From: Roseimaritima sp.
Lineage (GTDB): Bacteria; Planctomycetota; Planctomycetia; Pirellulales; Pirellulaceae
Length of the DNA: 9,308 bases
Assembly (NCBI GenBank): GCA_007124075.1
Contig: SLFV01000251.1
Location: 1-9,308, forward strand
Reading direction: 5' to 3'
A program made the translations under genes and the position numbers. Under the pieces are notes generated by a model, which was not told the DNA's origin, did no database searches, and saw only the letters and a program-made list of their open reading frames with translations. Positions 1 through 5,207 of this stretch are shown here, piece after piece (the stretch's first letter is position 1; every line of letters begins with the position of its first letter).

Positions 1-524
1 AAATGCCGCTCCAAGACGCTTTGGAAAAAGCCAAAGAAGATGGGATCGATTATCTGCTGCATGTCGAGGTTTCGATTCAATCAAAGAAAAATCGCTCGTC
101 CGTCCGTGTCGTTAGCGTTGCCGACCAGAAGACGATCGTCGCCTCGAAAAAACTGGACAATGTCGAAGCTTATCGCGCCGCCAAGGCGGAGCGAATGGAC
201 GAACGCGCTTACGTCGACGAGATCCTGGGCGACATGTTTGCGATTGTTGAAGAACGTTTGAAGACGGTCCCCTTGCCAAACCTTAGTCCTGATGTCGCTA
301 AACGCCGCATCGGCACGTTGCTGGAAAGTAGATATGCATTCGATTTAGCGTCGATGGCCGAAGTCCGTTTATATCAGTATCAGGAACTGCTGACGGAAGA
401 GGAAGCGGCAGACGCATTGTACCTGTTTGCTGGCAAAGAGGGTCTGTCATATATCTTCGCGCTGCCAGAGACGCGCCGTGAGGCTATCGAAACACGAATC
501 GAAGCGACAACGCCGGGTCCCTAA
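1..524 (+). CDS. Hypothetical protein, C-terminal part (5' end outside window)
   Basis: The reading frame is open from the left edge to a TAA at 522-524, leaving 173 residues from the first visible ATG at position 3. That ATG has no visible upstream sequence and the frame stays open before it, so the gene probably begins outside the window. I do not recognise a family. The first 60 residues read as alternating hydrophobic strands around 'DYLLHVEVSI' and 'VRVVSVADQKTIVASKKL', which resembles the strand pattern of small alpha/beta envelope domains such as the TolB-N or LpoB type; this is only an impression. The rest is helical and charged, with two Leu/Glu-rich stretches ('ESRYAFDLASMAEVRLYQYQ', 'LLTEEEAADALYLFAG'). 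No membrane segment or catalytic motif is visible. The stop overlaps the stop of convergent lepA by 3 bases. Confidence 0.7.
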   Translation, partial: MPLQDALEKAKEDGIDYLLHVEVSIQSKKNRSSVRVVSVADQKTIVASKKLDNVEAYRAAKAERMDERAYVDEILGDMFAIVEERLKTVPLPNLSPDVAKRRIGTLLESRYAFDLASMAEVRLYQYQELLTEEEAADALYLFAGKEGLSYIFALPETRREAIETRIEATTPGP

Positions 525-2314
525 CTTTCCGCGCCGGTCGTCAGAACCGACATGAAAGCCTTTTGACTGATTTCGACGCTGCCGATTGCTTTCATCCGTT
601 TCTTGCCCTCTTTCTGTTTCTGCAGCAATTTTCGTTTACGCGTAATATCCCCACCGTAACACTTTGCAGTCACGTTCTTCCGCATCGCGGAAACCGTCTC
701 GCGCGCGATCACGCGCCCGCCAATCGCAGCCTGGACCGCAACCTCAAACATGTGGCGATCAATTTCCGACTTTAGTTTCTTCACCACCGCCCGACCGCGA
801 CGATCCGCGTCACCACGGTGGCAGACGATGCTTAACGCGTCGACGCGGTTGCCGTTGACCAAAATGTCCATCCTGACCAGGTCCGCTGCTTCGTATCCGA
901 CCATCTCGTAATCCAGCGTGCCGTATCCCCGCGTGCAGCTTTTGATTTTGTCGTGCAAGTCGTAGATGACCTCGGCCAACGGGATGTTGTAACTGAGCAT
1001 CGCCCGCGTCGGCCCGAGGTATTCCTGTGACTGCTGAATCCCGCGTCGTTCCTGACACAGCTTCATGACCGCTCCGATGTAATCGGTGGGAACCACAATA
1101 TTGCAGCGGACAATCGGTTGCCGAAATTCCTCGATGTCCCCCAAGTCAGGAACATCCTGCGGTTTGTGGATCATTTGGATTTCACCACGCTTGGTTACCA
1201 CCTCGTAAGTTACGTTGGGAGCCGTCTGCACCAGGTCGATATCAGATTCTTGTTCCAGGCGTTGTTGTACGATCTCCATATGCAGCAAGCCCAGAAACCC
1301 GCAGCGGAAACCAAACCCCAACGCATCACTTGTTTCCGGTTCGAAATCGAAACTGGGATCGTTGATCTGCAGCTTTCCCAATGCGTCCCGTAGTTCGGAG
1401 AAATCTTGGCCGTCGCTGGGAAACAGGCCGCAGTAGACCATCCGCTTGGGGCGTGCATAGCCCGGCAGCGGCACCGCTGGTTTATCGCCAGGAATGCTGA
1501 CCGTATCGCCAATATGGACGTCTTTCAGCGATTTGATGTTGCAAATCAAGTAGCCGACTTGCCCAGCTTGTAGTTGATCGCAAGCCTCGCGACGCGGACG
1601 AAACTGTCCCATTTCGACCACTTCGTGTTCACTGCCAGCCCGCAGGAAGCGGATCTTTTGACCTTTCTTGACGGTGCCGTTCATTACCCGCACATAGGTG
1701 ATCGCGCCGCGGTAGTCGTCGTAATTGGAATCGAAGACCATCGCCTGCAGCGGAGCCTTGGGGTCTCCTTGGGGTGCAGGGACTTTCTTGATAATCGTTG
1801 CCAATAATTCGTCTATCCCCAAGCCTGCTTTGGCACTGACCTTCACAATCGTCTCGGGGTCGCTGCCCAGCGATTGCTCCATCTCTGCCGCTACCTCCTC
1901 GGGCCGCGCATAGGTGAGATCAATTTTATTGATTACCGGAATGATCATTAAATCGTGCTCCATCGCGGCATACGCATTGGCGACCGTCTGCGCCTCGACC
2001 CCCTGGAAAGCGTCCACCAACAGCAGCGCACCTTCACAGCAGGCTAACGATCGAGAGACCTCGTATTGAAAGTCAACATGGCCGGGCGTGTCGATGAGGT
2101 TCAATTCGTACGCCTGCCCCTCAAATGTATACCGCATCGAAACCGCTCGCGCCTTGATCGTGATCCCACGTTGTCGTTCAAGCTCCAGATCGTCCAGCAA
2201 TTGTTCCTTCATTTGTCGCACCGTGACGGTTCCAGTGGCTTCCAAAAGACGGTCGGCCAGCGTGCTCTTGCCGTGGTCGATGTGGGCAATGATGCAAAAA
2301 TTACGAACCTGCAT
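521..2314 (-). CDS. lepA: Elongation factor 4 (LepA), ribosome-associated GTPase
   Basis: LepA/EF4 is a cytoplasmic translational GTPase that binds the ribosome; back-translocation and a role in initiation or 30S maturation have been proposed. All GTPase motifs are present: G1 'AHIDHGKST' (residues 10-18), switch I 'RGIT' (49-52), G3 'DTPGH' (75-79), G4 'NKID' (129-132) and G5 'SAK' (160-162). EF-G-like domains follow, then the LepA-specific C-terminal domain with its signature 'KCYGGDITRKRKLLQKQKEG', which separates it from EF-G, TypA and IF2. I chose the ATG at 2312-2314 because it gives the family N-terminus 'MQVRNFCIIAHIDHGKS' and 597 residues, close to the usual length of about 600. A TTG at 2357-2359 would add 15 unlikely residues. 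The ribosome site is weak: 'CAGGGA' precedes 'CCTCC', which abuts the ATG. It lies 86 bases downstream of the ROK gene and overlaps convergent gene 1 by 4 bases. Confidence 0.97.
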   Translation of the reverse strand: MQVRNFCIIAHIDHGKSTLADRLLEATGTVTVRQMKEQLLDDLELERQRGITIKARAVSMRYTFEGQAYELNLIDTPGHVDFQYEVSRSLACCEGALLLVDAFQGVEAQTVANAYAAMEHDLMIIPVINKIDLTYARPEEVAAEMEQSLGSDPETIVKVSAKAGLGIDELLATIIKKVPAPQGDPKAPLQAMVFDSNYDDYRGAITYVRVMNGTVKKGQKIRFLRAGSEHEVVEMGQFRPRREACDQLQAGQVGYLICNIKSLKDVHIGDTVSIPGDKPAVPLPGYARPKRMVYCGLFPSDGQDFSELRDALGKLQINDPSFDFEPETSDALGFGFRCGFLGLLHMEIVQQRLEQESDIDLVQTAPNVTYEVVTKRGEIQMIHKPQDVPDLGDIEEFRQPIVRCNIVVPTDYIGAVMKLCQERRGIQQSQEYLGPTRAMLSYNIPLAEVIYDLHDKIKSCTRGYGTLDYEMVGYEAADLVRMDILVNGNRVDALSIVCHRGDADRRGRAVVKKLKSEIDRHMFEVAVQAAIGGRVIARETVSAMRKNVTAKCYGGDITRKRKLLQKQKEGKKRMKAIGSVEISQKAFMSVLTTGAES

Positions 2315-2340
2315 GGAGGTCCCTGCTGAGTGTGAAGGAG

Positions 2341-2367
2341 AAAAAACAAAGCGACACAACGGCTTTG
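2341..2367 (-). terminator. Intrinsic-terminator-like hairpin between ROK gene and lepA
   Basis: Read on the - strand, CAAAGC (2367-2362), a 9-base loop and GCTTTG (2352-2347) form a perfect 6-bp stem, followed directly by TTTTTT (2346-2341). This is the layout of a Rho-independent terminator. It lies 33 bases past the ROK stop and 26 bases before the lepA start codon. The stem is short and half A:T, so termination may be partial. It could end ROK transcripts or act as an attenuator in a lepA leader. Confidence 0.5.
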
Positions 2368-2371
2368 CGGG

Positions 2372-2398
2372 AACATAGTGTGGCGTCTACGGTAGCAA
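2372..2398 (-). promoter_or_regulatory. Weak sigma70-like promoter candidate for lepA
   Basis: On the - strand TTGCTA (2398-2393) and TATGTT (2377-2372) each match the -35/-10 consensus at four of six positions, with a short 15-base spacer. The expected transcription start, near 2365, would fall inside the left arm of the adjacent hairpin. A lepA transcript from here would therefore lack a complete terminator stem, while read-through from the ROK gene would form it. The motif match alone is poor. Confidence 0.22.
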
Positions 2399-2400
2399 TT

Positions 2401-3429
2401 TCACAAGCCCGAATATTGTTGCCGTGCATAACCAGCGGCCCCCAGAAAACCGGCCGCGGATCCCAGTACCGCAAAGGAAAGCGACGTTCCTGCGGCGACG
2501 TGAGCAAATGTGCGACGATGGAATTCTTGCTCAATCCGTCGCAAAAACCGTCTGCCAACGCTTGAATCAGGACCCCCGAAAGTCATTGCGCCCCCAAAAA
2601 CGACCCGGCCTGGATCCAGCAAATGGACCATACTGGTCACTCCAACGCCCAACCAAATGGCGGTTTCATCGATTATTTCGTTAGCAAAACCATCTCCTTG
2701 ACAGGCGGCCTCGTAGATCCGCTTGGCGGTCAACGGCGGAGCATCCCGGCCAAGAGCGCTCGCAAGAAGACTGTCCGCCCGGGAGGCTAACCGCCGGCGT
2801 GTCCGCTGCACAACGGCGCTGGCAGAAGCGTAGGCCTCTAGCTGCCCTCGGCCACCTCCCCAGACGCACACGTCGGCGTCGGGGCGACTGTCAACCACCA
2901 AATGCCCGCACTCCCCCCCAAAACTGTTTTTTCCGTGAACCAGATGACCGTCAATAATCACTCCCGCGCCCACGCCCGTGCCCAGCGTTAACATGACCAT
3001 CGAGGCGTACTCTTTCCCTCCCCCCAGCCAGTACTCCCCGAAGGCCGCAGCATTGGCGTCGTTCAGAAACTCCACGGAAAGATCAAGCCTTGCTGAAAGC
3101 CGTTCCCGGATTGGATAATTCCACCAATGCGGCAGATTGGGAGGATCCAATAACATCCCCGCCGCAATATCCATATTGCCCGGTGTGCCCAGCCCAGCGG
3201 CAGCGATTGCGGAAGCCGGAAACGCAAGTTCAGCCGCGATGGACTTCGTCTGCTCTGCCACGCGCGCCAATGCCGCATCCGGGCCAGCGGGCTCGTCGGT
3301 GGGCAGTTCGCGAAACGCTAAGACCCGCCCCAGGTCGTCCACTAGGCCTAACTTGATCGCAGTACCCCCGATATCAATACCCCAGAAAAAAGGGGGGCGG
3401 GCTTCGCTTGCGGTTATCGTGGTAAACAA
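2401..3429 (-). CDS. ROK-family sugar kinase (glucokinase-like) with degenerate zinc motif
   Basis: ROK proteins are sugar kinases or sugar-responsive repressors. This one has no N-terminal helix-turn-helix and starts near the phosphate loop 'DIGGT' (19-23), so it is of the kinase type, probably phosphorylating glucose or a related hexose with ATP in the cytoplasm. The catalytic-base motif 'NDANAAAFGE' (123-132, Asp124), the second phosphate motif 'LGTGVGAG' (149-156) and sugar-contacting 'GGECGH' (171-176, Glu173 and His176) are intact. The usual zinc motif CxCGxxGCxE is replaced by 'CVWGGGRGQLE' (188-198), leaving one cysteine out of register. Length is 342 residues, slightly above the usual 300-330. 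I accept the TTG start at 3427-3429 because AAAGGA (3443-3438) lies 8 bases upstream and no ATG lies near the phosphate loop. It is upstream of lepA and divergent from the glycosyltransferase. The substrate cannot be told from sequence. Confidence 0.9.
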   Translation of the reverse strand: MFTTITASEARPPFFWGIDIGGTAIKLGLVDDLGRVLAFRELPTDEPAGPDAALARVAEQTKSIAAELAFPASAIAAAGLGTPGNMDIAAGMLLDPPNLPHWWNYPIRERLSARLDLSVEFLNDANAAAFGEYWLGGGKEYASMVMLTLGTGVGAGVIIDGHLVHGKNSFGGECGHLVVDSRPDADVCVWGGGRGQLEAYASASAVVQRTRRRLASRADSLLASALGRDAPPLTAKRIYEAACQGDGFANEIIDETAIWLGVGVTSMVHLLDPGRVVFGGAMTFGGPDSSVGRRFLRRIEQEFHRRTFAHVAAGTSLSFAVLGSAAGFLGAAGYARQQYSGL

Positions 3430-3437
3430 CTTGCGGA

Positions 3438-3443
3438 TCCTTT
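3438..3443 (-). promoter_or_regulatory. Ribosome binding site of ROK gene (supports TTG start)
   Basis: AAAGGA on the - strand lies 8 bases before the TTG at 3429-3427. This is good Shine-Dalgarno spacing and decides the unusual start codon. Confidence 0.55.
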
Positions 3444-3471
3444 GTGTTTTTATCTACTGCTCGCCTAGATG

Positions 3472-3487
3472 CAAACTGTTCAAACTG
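3472..3487. repeat. Short direct repeat CAAACTG in divergent promoter region
   Basis: CAAACTG occurs at 3472-3478 and again at 3481-3487, a 9-base period, in the noncoding stretch between the divergent ROK and glycosyltransferase genes. Such spacing could be a pair of operator half-sites, but two 7-base copies can also arise by chance. No promoter could be placed confidently next to it. Confidence 0.25.
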
Positions 3488-3544
3488 ACAATATTACGAT
3501 CGGACTTCTGCATCTCGTGGAGCTTTCGACATCAAATGTTTCAG

Positions 3545-3630
3545 TTAGGGGGGCAGGGGTCAATGGTGCGAAGCACCTGAAGGGGGGGCGATGGCGGCAA
3601 TTGACTCCTGCCCCCCGAACCCTACCCTAA
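3545..3630. repeat. REP/MITE-like palindromic element
   Basis: The element begins TTAGGG (3545-3550) and ends CCCTAA (3625-3630). Inside lie 17-base arms, 3548-3564 (GGGGGGCAGGGGTCAAT) and 3600-3616, whose reverse complement matches at 16 of 17 positions. Just inside the left arm is a perfect small hairpin GGTGC-GAA-GCACC (3565-3577). A second G-run of seven follows at 3582-3588. Long palindromes with a nested hairpin are typical of REP elements mobilised in trans by RAYT (Y1-type) transposases; no such transposase is in this window. It lies 58-143 bases before the glycosyltransferase start and could also act in RNA as a hairpin. Confidence 0.6.
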
Positions 3631-3687
3631 ATTTTTAATTTGACGCTCCGCTGTATCAGGAACGCCTTCAGGGAACATCCAACCATC

Positions 3688-5040
3688 ATGCGAATAGCTT
3701 ATCTAACCGCGGGTGCCGCTGGCATGTACTGTGGCAGTTGCATGCACGATAATTCGCTAGCTAAGGCATTGCAAAAGCAGGGGGTCGATTGTATTTTGCT
3801 GCCGATCTACACCCCAACCCGAACAGATGAACAAAACGTCAGCACGCAACAGGTCTTCCTCGGGGGAGTGCATCTTTATCTGCTGCAGCGTCTGCCTTGG
3901 TTGCGGTTCATTCCGCGGGCGTGGCGGGCATGGCTGGATGCCCCCTGGTTGCTGCAACGCGTACGACAGGGCAAGCGGCCGCCCAAAGCCAAATTGCTGG
4001 GTCAGTTGACCGTATCGATGCTGCGCGGGACGCATGGACGGCAGCGGGACGAAATCGACCGCTTGGCGGTGTGGCTGGCAACCGGGTTGCGCCCCGAGAC
4101 GGTACTGTTGACGAATCTGTTGATCGGTGGCGCGATTCCATCGATTCGCCTGCATCTGCCTGCGGCCCAAGTCGTCGTGATGCTGCAAGGCGACGATATT
4201 TTCTTGGATTACCTGCGTCCACAGGAAAGACAGCAAGCGGTCGAATTGATGCGGCAGTTGGTTGACCAAGTCGATCATTTTCTGTGTAACAGCCAGTTTT
4301 ATGCTGACAAAATGTCCAAACTACTGGCGATCCCCGCGGATAAAGTTTCCGTTTTGCCACTGGCACTCGACCCTTCTCCCTTCCAGTCGCCTGTAGAAAG
4401 CACGCAGGATGGTGCCAGTCCCCCGGCAAATGCGGGCCGCGTGGACGCCACCGAACCGATACGGATTGGGTACTTCGCTCGTCTGGCCCCTGAAAAGGGC
4501 TTGCACCACCTGGTGGCAGCGTTCTTGCAATTAAAGGAGCAAAACCCAGGGCTGGACTGTCAGCTCCATATCGCTGGTTGGGCAGCACCGTCGCAAGCGA
4601 AATACGTCCATCAACTTCGGCAGCAAATCGAAGCGGCCGGTCGCCAGGGGGACGTTGAATTCTGGGGCAGTCCTGACATGGCGGGTAAGTGCCGCTTCCT
4701 GCGGAACGTCGATATGTTGTGTGTCCCGACCGATTATCAGGAACCCAAGGGGCGTTTCGTGCTGGAGGCCTGGGCCAATGGGATTCCGGTGATTCAACCA
4801 CGACACGGGGCGTTCCCCGAAATGATTCAGGCCGCTGGCGGCGGTCTCCTGTTTCCTCCGGGGGATGTCCCCGCCCTAACTGCCAGCCTGCTGGAACTGG
4901 TTACTGATTCTGGTTTGCGCAAGGCACTGGGCCAAGCCGGTCAGCGATACGTTCTGGAGCAAGCCAATATTGCGAGTCAAGCCGAACGCTTGGTGCGAAT
5001 CCTTCGTCACACCGATGACGCTCGGCAGCTTAGCGGTTAA
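3688..5040 (+). CDS. Family-4-type glycosyltransferase (GT-B fold)
   Basis: The protein is predicted to transfer a sugar from a nucleotide donor to an unknown acceptor, probably in envelope polysaccharide or glycan synthesis at the inner face of the membrane. The N-terminal Rossmann half starts 'MRIAYLTAGAAGMYCGSCMH', including a CxxC (Cys15, Cys18) where GT4 enzymes have the glycine-rich acceptor-side loop. The C-terminal GT1-type half shows 'RIGYFARLAPEKG' (259-271) and the EX7E donor-site motif Glu352...Glu360 in 'EPKGRFVLEAWANGIPVI', followed by 'GGGLLFPPGD'. There is no signal peptide or membrane helix. The ATG at 3688 gives the family N-terminus and 450 residues; a TTG at 3640 would add 16 residues without support. 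The nearest purine-rich site (AGGGA, 3670-3674) is 13 bases away, so initiation may be weak. It is divergent from the ROK gene and 167 bases before the oxidoreductase. The acceptor is unknown. Confidence 0.9.
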   Translation: MRIAYLTAGAAGMYCGSCMHDNSLAKALQKQGVDCILLPIYTPTRTDEQNVSTQQVFLGGVHLYLLQRLPWLRFIPRAWRAWLDAPWLLQRVRQGKRPPKAKLLGQLTVSMLRGTHGRQRDEIDRLAVWLATGLRPETVLLTNLLIGGAIPSIRLHLPAAQVVVMLQGDDIFLDYLRPQERQQAVELMRQLVDQVDHFLCNSQFYADKMSKLLAIPADKVSVLPLALDPSPFQSPVESTQDGASPPANAGRVDATEPIRIGYFARLAPEKGLHHLVAAFLQLKEQNPGLDCQLHIAGWAAPSQAKYVHQLRQQIEAAGRQGDVEFWGSPDMAGKCRFLRNVDMLCVPTDYQEPKGRFVLEAWANGIPVIQPRHGAFPEMIQAAGGGLLFPPGDVPALTASLLELVTDSGLRKALGQAGQRYVLEQANIASQAERLVRILRHTDDARQLSG

Positions 5041-5053
5041 GCTTTACTAACGT

Positions 5054-5115
5054 CCGATCGATAGCTTCGGTTTTGTCTGGTCTCTTCCGGGCCTGCGCCG
5101 TAGGTGCCGCCGGAA
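5054..5115 (+). terminator. Weak terminator-like hairpins after glycosyltransferase
   Basis: Two structures follow the stop at 5040. CCGA (5054-5057) pairs with TCGG (5067-5070) and is followed by TTTTG, but the stem is only 4 bp. TTCCGG (5085-5090) pairs with CCGGAA (5110-5115), enclosing a partly self-complementary GC-rich loop, without a T-run after it. Together they might end glycosyltransferase transcription; neither is strong alone. Confidence 0.28.
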
Positions 5116-5121
5116 AAGGAC

Positions 5122-5162
5122 TTAGGAGAGCGCTGATCTATTCTTATCTGTCGCTCCCCTAA
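5122..5162. repeat. Inverted repeat upstream of the molybdopterin oxidoreductase gene
   Basis: TTAGGAGAGCG (5122-5132) and CGCTCCCCTAA (5152-5162) pair at 10 of 11 positions around a 19-base loop. It ends 45 bases before the GTG start and 32 bases before the ribosome site. It could be a dyad operator, an RNA hairpin in the leader, or a small palindromic repeat. The TTAGG...CCTAA ends resemble those of the element at 3545-3630, but the interiors differ. Confidence 0.45.
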
Positions 5163-5194
5163 CGGGCAGTCCACGTCCCATCTAAGTTTGATTC

Positions 5195-5199
5195 GGGAG
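5195..5199 (+). promoter_or_regulatory. Ribosome binding site deciding the GTG start at 5208
   Basis: GGGAG lies 8 bases before the GTG at 5208-5210. It supports that start, which also gives the full family N-terminus. Confidence 0.5.
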
Positions 5200-5207
5200 A
5201 AAGTCTG

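Noticed and set aside
2357..2359. TTG as an upstream start for lepA
   Set aside because: It would place the hairpin and T-run inside the coding region and add 15 residues before the normal EF4 N-terminus.
3137..3580. A 147-codon + strand frame antisense to the ROK gene and running into the intergenic region
   Set aside because: It overlaps the 5' half of a confident kinase gene, ends inside the palindromic element and has no ribosome site or domain.
3908..4801. A 297-codon open frame on the - strand inside the glycosyltransferase gene
   Set aside because: It lies entirely antisense to a protein with clear GT-B motifs, and its translation is Pro/Arg-rich without any recognisable domain. It reflects the codon bias of the real gene.
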